Shown: positions 34,487 through 47,041, counted from the first letter of the stretch. The stretch is 64,000 bases of DNA from Theobroma cacao (GCF_000208745.1 NC_030857.1:8985159-9049158), one strand, 5' to 3'. Numbers and translations: made by a program. The notes: a model not told the origin generated them from the letters alone.

Positions 34487-37482
34487 TGTCAAGCTTGGCT
34501 CTACAATACATTTATTATGCCATTCCTACATAAGAATGCATGTTTGCTTACTTGAGTACCTCAAAAATCGTTAAAGGACGGTAATGTACCAAATGGTACA
34601 ACTAAGTTGATTTAAGCCTCGAACTAGTCCAAATAGAGATTTTAAGATGAAATTGAGAATTTTAAAACCCCAGAATGACTTAAAATGGTGATTCGGAGTT
34701 CGAGAACCGATTTGGAGTCAAATTGAAATTTTCATGACCTAGGGGCAAAATGGTTATTTTGCCACCTGAGGTTAAGATGTGAGTGTTGGATGAAATTTTT
34801 GACTAAGATTGATCATTAGGAGTATAATTTGAGTTTGAGAAGTGAAAAATTTTAATTCTGACATTTTTTCGAGCATAAGGGCAAAATAGTCATTTTGCTA
34901 GCCCAGGGGTAAAATTGTAATTTTACACCACCCAACACTTGTCCAGCACATGGATTTTACCCAATATTATCATGGATAATTGAAGGATTTTATGTGATGG
35001 AGAAAGAAAGCTTAATAGTTAAGAATTTAAAAATGGACCAATGGTAAGGTGACAAGTGTCAAGCTTTTATTTCTTTATTATTTTCCTTATAAATTAGCAC
35101 AAAACCAGCCCATTTCTCTTCATTATGGCCGGCCAAAGCAAGAACAAAGGAAGAAAAGGAAGAACAAAACCCTAGGTGGAAAAATTCAAGGGAAAAGTGT
35201 GAAAATTCAAGGAAACAAGAAAAAAAAAGGTAAGATTTTTCAATTAAGCTTGAGATCTTTGTTTCTTAAGCATTTTTTCTTATTTTCCATGGTTGAATCA
35301 CATGATTTCATGATGAATCTCTTTCTGGCCGAACACTTAGAAAGAGATTTTGATGGTTGATTTGGTTAGATTTCAATGTATTTTAGTGTTTTTAGTTAGT
35401 TAGTGATGTGCAGCATGAAAATCAAGCAAGAAAAATTCATGTTCTTCCATCACCCATCATTGGCCGAATTCTCCATGTAGAATATTGATGATGATTTTGA
35501 TTTTATTTCAAGTGATTTGGTTAGGAATTAGTGATTTATGGTGTAAGAATCAAGCTTGAAAAATTATAGTGTTGATGCACCCACCATGGCTGAATTTTCC
35601 AAGAGAATATGTGAGGATGATTTTGCCATATTTCAAGTTATTTAATTTGTGTTTGATGATTTGGAGTATTGGGAGAAAAATGGAATTATTTGGAGTTGAA
35701 TTGGACGTATTGGCCAATTAATCGGGTGATAGATCGAATTAGGCCAATACCGTTTTATTTAGGTACACAATTGAATTTGTGTAGAACACCGTGTTTAGGC
35801 GATAATCCGAACAATTTACATCCCATTTCATGCATTAGTATAAAAGCCTGAATTGGTTTTACAACAGTTTAGCACAAATGTAGTAAATGGCTTATTGTGC
35901 ATTATGCCTAGGTGGTGAGCTTTTTGGCAAAAGTAAAGAGTTAGTACCCAAGGATCAAGAGTTGGAGTACTCGGAATTCGACTCCCGAAATAGTGAGTAA
36001 CCTTACTATCATCTTAATTATCTAAAGTGGTTTTTATCCGATTTTGTGATTTTATGAAAAATGAGTTAAATGGTAAATCTTTGTGTTTTGTAATTAAAAT
36101 GTGATTTAATGAAATGATTTTATAACATTCTCTTGAATGAAATGATGGTTTGAAAATAGAGTAATTGGAGACTATTTTCATGTGTTGTAAATTCATGGTT
36201 TGAATCGAATGGCTTGTGACAATATTTACATGAATGGTTGAATTGGTATTTGTGTTGAAATGTATGAACTGTTGATTTGCCTTGAGAGGCTATAAAATAA
36301 AATAATTGCCATGTCATGCTATGGAATTTTATTGAATTGGTGGGTTATAATTGGTCGTTGCAGTGGACAGGTTCCGTGGACTAGCCTATTAGAGGGGCAC
36401 GGTAACCCTATTATATTCATACCTCAATATGAGAGGCGCGGTTGGATAACTCCTGAGGTTAAAACTTTAGAGTTCACTTCACGCCAAACCACCATGTGAG
36501 GGTGAACTCAGCCAACGCTAAGGAACGACTATGTTTTCAAAATAAAAACATGATTTATGCGTACATGACTTTTTAACAGCCTTGGCAGACTCGGTTGGGA
36601 TAGCCCTCAGCCAAGGTATCCTTGGTAACTGAGTATGAGAATGATTTTGGCACGAGCCAAACTTTTCAGGAAATCATAAGCCTCATTGTTTATTTGGGTG
36701 AGATGAATCTATTTTATCTTATTAAAATGAGTTCGAAATGCTGAGAATCATTTTTATGCTAATCTATTTTATCTGTCTCCATTTACTCAGCTTTAGATAT
36801 TTTAGATGATATTTGTTTACTCACTGGGATTATATAATCTCACCACCCTCCTTTCCACCCATTTTAGGCTCAGGATAGTCGGTAGATAGCTCACTTTGTT
36901 GAGGGCTACAGTTAGACTAGCATCCTCAAAAACTGTAGGTTTACCGCTTTTGATACTTTTGGTCGTTCTGGGCCCACGTGTCACTGTAAATGAAATTTTA
37001 TACTTTGGTTATATGTATTACAGTATGTATGAATTTATTGAGCTTTTACGCTACAAAAAAATTATTTACCAGTAACTCTATAAATATTGTTTTATAAGAA
37101 AATAGAATATTTTATTGAATATTTTTATTATATTCAAATAGTTATAATTTCACTTTAAAGGAATGTTTTAGATATCTAAATTTATTTCTGAACATGAAAT
37201 ATGTGCTTTTCACTCAAATACTACATTTTTAGTCGGGTTCAGAATTTTTGAGGAAAAATGACCAAAATGCCCCTGTGAGACAAATTATTTTTCTATTGTT
37301 TTGATTTGGAAATAGTTTATAATCTCTCAAAACATGATATTTAACAACTGTCGCTCACAGGGGAGGTGAGAAAAACTGATATAAAAGCCTTGCAAGGTTT
37401 CGGTTGGCATTTCGAGCGATGAATGTCTATCGAGACATCGAGGCGGTTGTCACGGGCTCGAGGAGAGTACCGGGTTGTGATA
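34487..37482 (+). repeat. solo Tekay-family LTR (copy A2)
   Basis: 2996 bp from TGTCAAGC to GGGTTGTGATA (CA to TA at the end). Flanked by GCATT (34482-34486) and GCATC (37483-37487), a 4/5 target duplication. No internal region is attached, so this is a solo LTR from unequal recombination. Orientation is opposite to copy A1. Short ORFs inside it are not conserved. Confidence 0.85.
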
Positions 37483-38167
37483 GCATCAGTAGTGACCTCT
37501 ACAACTCTTCTCAAAGCTCCCAATGATAAGTTTCGTTAAGACTCAAAAATGGTTTCATCAATAGCATTTGTGACCTTAAAGTTGAGTATGACTCAGTAAA
37601 GCCATTAAGGAAATGAAACACACAATCTTTATGATACACATCAGCAAACTTCTTGTAGCAATTATTGCATAATCCGCATTCACAATATGGAATGCACAAT
37701 TCTTCCCACAATGTCTTTAACTCAGTAAAATAAGCTACTACTGATCTAGTGTCTTGAGTGATAACACAAGGAGCAAATTGAAGATTGCTAATTTGTGAAT
37801 CATCCGGTTAGCTAAACCTTTTTTTCAAGGATTCCTAGATTTCATATGCTAAGTTGATACAAAAGACAGAAGCTCTATTTTGAGTTAGAGATTCCAACAA
37901 CAATGCAACAATTAAATTATTGCACTTGGTTTAATAAGCAAAAAACTGATATGTAGGCTTCGATTGTTTTACAATACCATTATTAAATCCAGATGTGTTT
38001 CGAATTGAAAGAGCCTAAAGAAAAGACCAATTCCAAGCTGTATAGTTTGTATTGAAGAGTTTAGGATTTATCAGCACCAATCCATGATGATTGGAGTAAT
38101 GGATATAATAAGGTGAATGTTGATCTTTCACGTGAGAAATTGAGGTTTTTGTTGATGTAAATGACAT
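37483..38167 (-). pseudogene. copia gag N-terminal part
   Basis: Starts at the ATG at 38167. It shows the copia gag N-terminus (P-Y-Y-I-H-Y-S-N-H-H-G-L-V-L-I, then N-Y-T-A-W) and the later C-V-I-T-Q-D-T-R-S-V-V-A-Y-F and L-W-E-E-L blocks to about 37690-37500. Interrupted by stops, then split by the solo LTR at 37482. Confidence 0.8.
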
Positions 38168-38307
38168 CTTAGGGTTTCAATTTCAAGAACGAAGATGAAA
38201 TGTAGAACAAGATTCTATTGAACAAGAAAAAGGGATTTCAAATTGCTAGTGATTAATGACAAATTACTCCAAACCATCCTCTAATCAAGGACGAGTAGAT
38301 GAAGCCT

Positions 38308-38319
38308 GCTTTAATACCA
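38308..38319 (-). other. primer-binding site of the second copia
   Basis: Minus strand TGGTATTAAAGC directly next to the 5' LTR; differs from the initiator-Met consensus at two sites. Confidence 0.8.
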
Positions 38320-38495
38320 TGTTAATTCCATAGATACCAAGCTGAGATTGACATGAATAGACTCGAAGCAAGAAAGAAAAATACGTGAGGTAAAAGAAGG
38401 GACAAAATAAGGATGCTTTTTACAATTTCCACACATTTAAGCACATGCCCGAGATCCTTTCTCTTCTTTACTGCTGCTTATAGGCCTTTCTTACA
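38320..38495 (-). repeat. 5' LTR of the second copia, internally deleted
   Basis: 176 bp, starting TGTTAATTCC and ending CCTTTCTTACA. It lacks about 120 bp of middle sequence present in the 298-bp 3' LTR. Confidence 0.85.
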
Positions 38496-38500
38496 AATGT

Positions 38501-39354
38501 AAATATGAACTTTGAGATTAATTAGTAATACAAAAAAAGATTTCCTTCCCTCAATACACTATCTTTAGTAAGCAAATCACTCAAAAGTATGAATATTAAC
38601 TCTATTAAAAGTTGGGATAGTACAACTCTTAAGTTTATCTAATTGGCATTGAAATCATACCATGAGAAATGAAAAAAAAAAGAAACAAAATTGATAAGTG
38701 AAGAAAGGTCAAGTGAGGCTGATTGATTATACTTAAATTGGCACGCCACTGTATAGGGTCATTTCGATAGAGAATGACTCTTTATCTATACTTGGATTGG
38801 CATTTTACGATCATATAAGGTATTTCTGAATTATGAACTCATTCATTATTAGGTTGCACATAGGGTTTGAGATTAAATTCTTTTGCCACATCTATTACTT
38901 CAAAAATATTACCTTTTGAGACTTGATCAGACCATGCCCAAGCTCTATAGTTATTCATGGGTAAAGGGATATTTACAAAGGAAGATGCAAGAGGATATAC
39001 ATTAAGCACATAAGCACAAAGACTAAACTTTTCTTGTAGATACATTTGGATGAAAGAAGCGTCCACATAAGTTAAATTTTGCAAGGATCAACTAATTCTA
39101 CAATTTTCATTTGAATAAAGCTTAGCGTCATATACGAAGATATCTTAGACATAATGAAGCTAGAGGGAAAATTGTTCCCTTAGCAATCTTTATTATGAAA
39201 GGATTTATTTTCTAGAAATCAGAGTTCATTTGTGAACCACATATAGTTCATTTACAATAACACCCAAACAATATTTGAGATTATAAGACCAAAGAACAAA
39301 CAAGAATTGAAAAAAAAAATGAAGAGGAGGGAGGAAAATTAATAGCAAAGAAAA
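38501..39354. other. unassigned AT-rich DNA
   Basis: No recognisable gene or repeat. An 81-codon minus-strand ORF (38839-39084) has a protein-like composition, but I cannot assign it to a family. Confidence 0.4.
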
Positions 39355-39752
39355 TGGTCAAAGTACCTTATAGCTCTCTATCTCATAGGTTTTTAGTCTA
39401 TTTAGTCCCTTTATTTCAAAATTGGTCAATTTAGTCCCTCTACTATGAGATTTTGTATAATTAAGACCTCTGTTTAACTCTATGCAAATTGACCATTGAT
39501 AGTGTTAACTTGTCAGACGATGTTGATATGGCATTGACGTGCTAGGCCAAAAACAATTTTGAATTTTTTTTACCATGTCAATTTCTTTGTGCCACATTAT
39601 AAAGACAAAACTAAACAAAATTGTAGAGTACAAGGGCTATATTGAATAAAATTGTAAAGTGCATCATCTAAATTGAATAAAATTCTATAGTACATGGACT
39701 ATATTGAACAAAGCTCTGTTGTACAGGAACTATATTGAATACTTTTACTATT
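39355..39752. mobile_element. foldback/Mutator-like non-autonomous element
   Basis: The left end (GGTCAAAGTACCTTATAGCT, then TTTAGTCCCTCTACTATG) and the reverse complement of the right end (AAAAGTATTCAATATAGTTC, then AATATAGTCCATGTACTATA) share an interrupted inverted similarity of about 150 bp. The right arm has about three tandem units of roughly 40 bp containing ATTGAATAAAAT (39617-39740). No coding capacity; ends approximate. Confidence 0.55.
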
Positions 39753-40974
39753 TTTTGTTTAGCATTACATTTGTAAAAAAAATGTACAAACTAATTTATT
39801 GCTTAAAAAAAGCAAAATGAAACAAAATTACACTGCCTAATTACGAAAATATCAAGTCTAGGTACAAAAGAAATTCATTTATAGGAAGAACCAATGGTTC
39901 ACCTCCAAATAAGTATACAAAAGTATTGAACCATAATTTTCGAGCATATGCAAATAAGCAAAACATACACATACCTTCTAAAATTACATGGATGAATTGA
40001 ACTGAGCCAAAATTTTGTAGCAAATCCATTGTATTTGCACTACTCACACTGCTTATTCACAGCAATTAATAAAAAATGCCAACTCAAAAGAGTATTAAAA
40101 ATGCCAAATTCAATCTATTGGTTTCCTACTAACATTTATCAATTGCTAATTTAACAACTCAAGAAAGGATAAAAAAAATGCCAAATGATCTACCGTGTGT
40201 GTGGTTTATTTTGCTTTATGGTTTGGATTGCCATTACACTTTTTTTAATGGTTTATTGGGACTTACATTTGTTTTTGTAACTAGTTACCTTAAATTATTC
40301 AAGAAAATTCCAATAAGCCATTGTCCTTTATTGTGTTAAATTGAGTCTTTATACTTTTTTCTTGGTCAAATGAGACCTTATGACTAATGGTTAACTAATT
40401 GCCATTAATCAAAATACCACTTGTCATTTTTTATCCATATGGCACTGACATGGCACTAATGTGGAGGATGAAAAAGGTTATATGGTCATGTTATTAACAT
40501 GCCACATCATTAATTATAAAATAAAGGGTAAAATACACTAACACCCCTAATTAAGTTTTGCCCATAATTCCACGTGGGTCTATTAGTATTCAAATTGTAT
40601 AGTTTGCCCTAAAAGTGTAAACAACATTAACGTGATATTTGAATTGACTAAAATGCTTATTTAATGAAAAAACCTAATCGCTTGTTATGGAATTCTTAAT
40701 CATTCTGTTCATCCTTTTCTCTCATCTCTTTAGTCACTTTTTAACACCAATAGCATAGGGTTTTTCGAGATTTCCTTATGATTAAAAGCTTCCTTTCTAA
40801 TTAAAAGCTTTATCCTACAGCGAAAAAGCCATGAACTAGTTTGTTATTTCAAATCCTTTAAATCGCAACCTAAATCGAGAGTACCCAAATCGTGAGTGAA
40901 GGTTAGGGTTCATCAATCGTAGTTCATCAATTTTGTTGTCATTGTGGTAAGTATTACGGTTTTATGTTGCTATG
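39753..40974. other. intergenic DNA with class II transposon fragments
   Basis: A fragment at about 40310-40510 has TTGAGTCTTTATACTTTTTT and ATGGCACTGACATGGCAC motifs like those of the foldback arms. GGGTAAAATACACTAACACC at 40528-40547 looks like a Mutator-like terminus. No gene seen. Confidence 0.45.
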
Positions 40975-41640
40975 GTGAGGGTTAGGGTTAGGGTGCCGAT
41001 TAGGATTTGGAGATTTAAGGTGAAGGTTAAGATTAGGGTTTTGATTAGGATTTGGGGATTTAGGGTGAGGGGTTCTATTGGTGCTTAAGCTCACTTGATA
41101 CTATTAAGGTGAAGATTAGAGCTTGGGTTTAAGGTTTGAATTGGGGATTTAGAGTTTGGTAAGAAATTAGGGGTTTAGGGTTACAATTTTGTTTACTAAA
41201 CCAAACCATAACCTTAAATCCCCAATTTCTTACCAAACCCGAAATCTTTAATTTCAAAACCCTAAACTCAAGCCCAAACCTAGACTTAAACTCGATTAGT
41301 TTTTAAATTGAGGATTTAAGGTTTGAAAAGATGTTGGGGATTTAGGGTTATGGTTTGGTTTAAAGTACCTAAAACAAAATTGTAATCCTAAATCTCTAAT
41401 TTCTTACCAAACCTTAAATCCTTAATTTCAAACCCTAAACTAGCAACCTTTTCCCTAACTTGATTAGCTTTGAATTTAAGGTGGTAAGCAATTGGGGATT
41501 AGGGTTACGATTTTCTTTAGGGTATCTTAAACCAAATAGTTCCCCTAAATCCCCAATTTCTTACCAAACCCCCTAAATTCAAAGTTGATCAAGTTATGGA
41601 AATGGGTTTACGGTTCTAAGAACCTTTAATTGATTTTAAT
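40975..41640. repeat. degenerate telomere-like (TTTAGGG-type) tract with alternating orientation
   Basis: Dense GGGTTAGGGTTAGGG and GGGATTTAGGGT words (about 40976-41180) alternate with their complements (AACCTTAAATCCCCAATTTC at about 41209-41228, again near 41390 and 41545). The blocks are mutually inverted repeats built on GGGGATTTAGGG / CCCTAAATCCCC and TTGGTAAGAAATT / AATTTCTTACCAA. Not a clean telomeric array. Confidence 0.65.
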
Positions 41641-41688
41641 TTGGGGTCTATGAAATTTGTTTTAATTTGGTTTGGGTTTAGGGGTTAG

Positions 41689-42060
41689 TGATAACTCTAT
41701 TATAGAGAGTTATTTTCACATATTTTGGGGGCTTAAGTAGTTAGATCTTTGAGATTTTAGGTTCGAATTTTAGCATTTTAGGTGTTTTTCTAGTTTAAGT
41801 TTAATTACATGTTGGGTAGTTAATTTAAGTGATTTTAGTTTAATTTTATGTTATTTTGTTTTAAATTACTTTAAGAGTAGGTGAATTTATTTTTCTGATG
41901 GTGAATATTTTGTGAAGTTTTAAATTTAATTTTATGTGCATGTTTATCTAGATTTATAAATAATTTAGGGTTAGTTGGTAAAAGAATTTAATTTTTGTTT
42001 AATTTTAGGAATCTAGAGTAAAGTTGTGCTAATTTTTTTCAATGATTTTTTTTTCAATGA
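41689..42060 (+). repeat. 5' start of an Athila-like LTR
   Basis: Begins TGATAACTCT with the terminal dyad ATAACTCT / AGAGTTAT, as in the LTR at 43234. GTTAG precedes it. It is probably the missing start of the LTR that resumes at 45407; that link and the right limit are inference. Confidence 0.5.
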
Positions 42061-43233
42061 TGATAACTAGTTGTCTTAAATTCTTAACTTTTGGTGAATA
42101 AGGTTTTTGTTTGGATTCATGCTAAATTTTTTGTTAAGTATTATTGTTAAGATGTGATTTCCACAATTTTGAGCACTATATCTTTTACTTTGAATTATTA
42201 TGAATATTTAGAGAAGGTTTATATTGATGAGAATTTTAGATTATGTCATGAATTCTAGAATTTACTTGATTTTCTATTGAGGTGAAATCCTAGGCAATAC
42301 TGAGTTAGGGAGATGATCTAGGCCATCTTTGGACCATTTGAGCCTAAAAAGCCAATCTTGTTAAATTTTTATCCCTAGTATACCTCTTTTGAGCCTAATT
42401 TCCCTTTTCTTTGTTTAACTACATAATAATTGAGCTTAGCCTTAAAATTAAATTTTCAATTTTGCAACCCTCACTCTTAAGCATGTATATTGTTTTAGGA
42501 AATATAAATTGAGCTAAATGTTGAAAAAAGTGGAAAGGTGACGTTGATGTGAAAGAAAAAAAAAAGAAGAAAATGTTCAAAATATGAAAAATAGCCCCAC
42601 TACCTACAATACAAAGAAAATAAGTTTGAGGGTGTGAAAGTGTGAAAAAAAAAATTGTTGGATGAAAGAAAGAGTTCAAATGTGGAAGAAAAGGTGTACT
42701 AGGAGAAGGAAAATAGAGCTCTATATATAGGTCCTAAAATAATTATGTGCTTAGGGTGATTTGAGCCACATTAATATCCTTTATCATACCTTGACCCTAG
42801 CCATACATTACAAGCTTTATAAAGTCCTATTGATCCCTAGCTTTGTATTGATCTACATTAGTAGAGAGAGAGATGAAAAGTAAACCTATGGAAATCTAGT
42901 ACTAATTTGAAATTTGTGTTGACATAAACTCATCCAGATGTCATGATATTCTTGGTAAAAGATTTCACACACACACGGAAATCTATTCGAGAATGTGCTT
43001 GCATTAAAATTGAAACATGAATCTGAATGAGACTTTTATTTTTCCTGAGGTTAATGATGGATAGACATACTTTTGAGGAAATTATAAAGAATCATTCAGT
43101 TGGTGCACTTTATCTCTAATAGTAGTAGTAGTAATAACTATATTTATTTTTCATTAACTGAATTTGATTTTTGTAAGTTAGGTTCTTTTCTATGTTTTGC
43201 TCGGGGACTAGAAAAATCTTAAGTTTGGGGGTG
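42061..43233 (+). other. Athila-type 3' non-coding region
   Basis: Non-coding DNA leading to a polypurine tract (AAGTTTGGGGGTG, 43221-43233) directly before an LTR start. The wording (TTTGAGCCTAATTTCCC, AAGTCCTATTGATCCCTAG) matches the 3' UTR style of Athila/Tat elements from memory. No ORF; the Gly-free T-rich ORF on the minus strand is a shadow. Confidence 0.6.
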
Positions 43234-44618
43234 TGATAACTCTATGATATAGAGTTATTTGAACTTAATTTTGATAATAATTTGGCTAGGTTTTTGTTGT
43301 AATGCATAAAAATTAGTAGGTTTTATTTAATTATTTTAAATTAGTTATTTTAGGTGAGTCAATTTAATTTTGGTTAATTTTATGCTTAATTTGGTGTTAT
43401 ATGATTAAGATAGGTTGTTATTGATTTATTTGTGCTTTTGTAGGTGTGATGAAAGAAGAATTTTAATGGAAGAAGGAGAGCAATTTCGAGGTGCAGACTT
43501 TCAATGTATATGTTTCGGTATTTTGGCCATAACTTTCTCTACAGAGCTCCAAATGAAGTGATTCTTAGACCATTGGAAATTAAGAGAAAGCTCTATAAAT
43601 TTTATGTTTACAAATTTACCCATTTAGGCTTTTGGGATGGACAAAAATTTGTTCAAAGTTGACATACTGCAGTAGTCCTAGAGTAATTGCGATTTCTGTT
43701 AATTAATTTGGCAAAACTAAGACTTACATAGTTTGATGAGGAAATCCCAGCTGAAATTGACTTCTTTCTTCATCCAACTTGGTCTAACTTCAAAGCCTAT
43801 AAAAACAACCTTTCGGAGGACTCAAGAGGGGGAGGAGACACCAAATTGACATTTGAGAATCAAGGCACAGAGTCATTAAAGCTAAGAAGAATTTGAAGAA
43901 TTCAGGGAGATTCGAAGATCAAGAATACAATTCTTGAGTTTTTCTATATTTTCTTTTATTCTCTTATTTTCTTGTTTTTGTTTTAATGTTTATATTTTAT
44001 TCAATGATGATGTGTGACTTGATGGGAAACTAAATTTTTAATCTAAGATTATGATTGAACTCATTATATGGTTTGAATTAATTATCTCTCTTTTACTTAT
44101 GTTTGATGAATTTAAGTTATTTATTTTATTCTGTTCTTAATGCTTCTAATTGCTTGATCACCAATTAGATTGAATTAGAAACCTAGGTTAAACCTTGATG
44201 AAGGAGATTTAGGTAGACTTTAAATAGAATAGTGTATGATTGAATACACTTAGTTGATTAGGTGGTTTGATTTGCATATAGGGTAGACATACACCTATAA
44301 GTCATACGTAGCCAAAATTAGAGCACAAACTTAATGAATCTTTCTTCAATGTAATTTGCATAAACATATAGTAAATTAATTGGGAAAGGTATTTTTATAA
44401 GAAACTCGACAGAGATTTGTAAATAATTTAGGACTCTAGGTTAGCAACTTGATCCATTAAACTAAGCTAAGAGAGAGAGACAATAATCATATAAAGTATT
44501 GAGGGATATCATAATCTTAGGTCTGGTAGTCATTCACATTTAATAAAGTAAATTTGCTAATAGATTTTAGATTAAGTTTTAGTTTTCGTTAAGTTTTAGT
44601 TTATTAGTTTTCGTTATT
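43234..44618 (+). repeat. Athila-like 3' LTR (truncated)
   Basis: Starts TGATAACTCTATGATATAGA just after the polypurine tract. Contains a TATAAAA at about 43797-43803 and ends without a TG..CA terminus, where an inverted copy of its first 786 bp begins (44619). Confidence 0.75.
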
Positions 44619-45406
44619 AGTCACACATCATCATTGAATAAAATATAAACATTAAAACAAAACCAAGAAAATAAGAGAATAAAAGAAAATATAGAAAAAC
44701 TCAAGAATTGTATTCTTGATCTTCAAATCTCCCTAAATTCTTCAAATTCTTCTTAGCTTCAATGACTCTGTGCTTTAATCCTCAAATGTCAATATGTTGT
44801 TTCCTCCCCCTCTTAAGTCCTTCGAAAGGTTGTTTTTGTAGGCTTTGAAGTTAGGCCAAGTTGGGTGAAGAAAAAAGTCAATTTCAGCTGGGATTTCCTC
44901 ATCAAACTATGTAAGTCTCTATTTTGCCAAATTAATTAACAAAGATCGCAATTGCTCTAGGACTGCTACAATATGTCAAATTTAACAAGATTTTTGTCCA
45001 TCTTAAAAGCCTAAATGGGTAAAGGTTTAAACATAAAAGTTGTAGATATTTCTCTTAGCTTTCCAATGGTCCAAGAATCACTTCATTTGGAGCTCTGTAG
45101 AGAAAATTATGGCTAAAATACCGAAACATATGCATTGGAAGTCTGCACCTCGAAATTGCTCTCCTTCTTCCATTAAAATTCTTCTTTCATCACACCTACA
45201 AAAGCACAAATAATTCAATAACAACCTATCTTAATCATATTAACACCAAATTGAGCATAAAATTAACCAAAATTAGATTGACTCACCTAAAATAACTAAT
45301 TTAAAATAATCAAATAAAACCTACTAATTTCTATGCATTACTACAAAAACCTAACCAAATTATTATCAAAATTAAGCTCAAATAACTCTATATCATAGAG
45401 TTATCA
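44619..45406 (-). repeat. inverted Athila-like LTR fragment
   Basis: 788 bp, the reverse complement of 43234-44019 with scattered differences, ending GAGTTATCA. With the plus arm it makes an inverted repeat around a spacer of about 600 bp. Confidence 0.85.
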
Positions 45407-47036
45407 GTAGTTATTGCTGATTTCTCTTATTGCTTTTGTTGGAATTTGATGCAAAAGGCTCATTTGATGAAAAGCCTTACAGGTATGGTGACGGCTTCAT
45501 TTGCATATGTTACTGTGTTTTGCCCATATCGCTCTCTATAGAACTCCCAATGAGGTGATTCTTAAACTACTAAAATGTAAAGAGGAAGGACTACAACTTT
45601 TATGTTTACCACTTTTCCCAGTTTTGATCGGACAGAGGTCAAAATATTTGTCTAATTTGGAGCACTGTAGTAGTATGCATGGACTGAATATGATGCAGTA
45701 TTTGGAGCATATCTTTCACTCCAGAAGCCATATTGACATCTTTCTTCATCCATTGGAAAGCTATGAGACAGGGCTAAAATTTTTATATTTACCACTTTGC
45801 CTAATTCAGATCATATCAAGGTGAAAATGACATTGGAAGATGTTTAACTGTTGCAGTTCTGCACAAGGCAATAGGTGGAGGAAGGCTGCAGCGCCGAGGA
45901 AGCCAAGGCTGTTGCGTTGAGGAGAACAAGACTGCAGCATTGGTGAAAGGACGTGCACCATACATTTTCCACAGCTCGAGAGCCACGGTGGTGTTGTAGC
46001 AAAAATCCAGCACCGTGGTTCCAAAAAATCATGGTCGCAGCACCGAACGAATTTCCAAAAATAAAAATTTGATGGGATTTTGGAAGTTAGGTTACTTAGA
46101 GCCCATTTAAGGGACTTTTTCAGAGGTTTTAAGGAGGAGGCAGTAAGAAACTACTCTGGAGAAAAGGAGCCAAGAACAAAGCAAGAAAACAAGAAAATTT
46201 GAGAGAGAATTGAGATCATAAAACTTCAATAATTAGTTTTTTTCTCTACTTTTGTGTTTCTTTTATTTTCTTTGACTTGGATTCATGGCTAAATTTCTTT
46301 GGATGTTGCTCTTATTAGTTATTATGGGCTAAATTATCCTTTTAGGATTGTGGTGGATGTCAACATGTAATCTGAATATTTGTTTCTCTTTTGTTTACTA
46401 CGAATGGGTATAATTTTGCTTATTTAAATATGTTCTTAATGCTTTTGATTGCTTGGCTAACAATTAATTGATTTTTGAATCTAATTCAAACTTGTTATAG
46501 AGATTTCAAATTGGACTAAGGTTTGAATAACGTATGTTCATGTCACTTAGGTGATCTGATTCGCAATTCAGGTAGACATACGCCAATTGCCATACATAGC
46601 CAAATTAAAACACTAGCTTAATGAACCTTATTTAATTGATTCTTATAGACATATAGTGACCCAATTAAGTTAGGTATTTGTGCAAGCATCTCAACGGAGA
46701 CTCATACATAGCTTTAGATTCTACGTTAGTAGAAACACTCATGACTGTAAATAATAAGAGAAGCTAGTATCAGATAAAGTGTTGAATGAACCCATAACCC
46801 TAGGTTTTGGTTTATTACTTTTTTCAAGTAATTTTAATTTCTATTAGTTAATTTAGTGCTTGTTTTAATTTTGTTCTAATTAATTTTCTAAAAAATTTAG
46901 TTACTTGAATAAGATTAATTTGTCATAAATTTTAGTACTTAGTGAAGATTTAGGAACAAATCTTCGTGGAAACGATACTCTGCTTCATCACTATATTACT
47001 TGTTCAATACATATACTTGTGTGTGCAAAATTGACA
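45407..47036 (+). repeat. remainder of the Athila 5' LTR
   Basis: Shows the LTR landmarks shared with the copies at 43234 and 60239 (a CATATGTTACTG/CCATATC block near 45505, AGACATACGCC near 46572) and ends AAAATTGACA at 47036, next to a decayed PBS. It lacks the LTR start, which probably lies at 41689. Confidence 0.65.
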
Positions 47037-47041
47037 ATAAG

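Larger units (their letters stand above)
31245..38495 (-). mobile_element. decayed Ty1/copia retrotransposon with nested gypsy LTRs
   Basis: Minus-strand element bounded by LTRs at 38320-38495 (5') and 31245-31542 (3'). CATGT before the left end (31240-31244) and AATGT after the right end (38496-38500) are a 4/5-matching target duplication. It keeps the PBS, gag N-terminus, gag zinc-knuckle segment, and the RT to RNase H region. Protease, integrase and the start of RT are missing. Two LTRs of a Tekay-like family lie inside it (33128-34181 and 34487-37482). Confidence 0.85.

Noticed and set aside
35049..35360. 103-codon ORF
   Set aside because: Lies inside the solo gypsy LTR and is not conserved in the homologous parts of the other LTR copies.
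38839..39084. 81-codon minus-strand ORF with protein-like composition
   Set aside because: Could not be linked to any family or to neighbouring exons; left unassigned.
45806..46032. Overlapping minus-strand ORFs rich in Cys and Leu
   Set aside because: Inside an Athila LTR; three frames open at once because of GC-richer composition, no family match.
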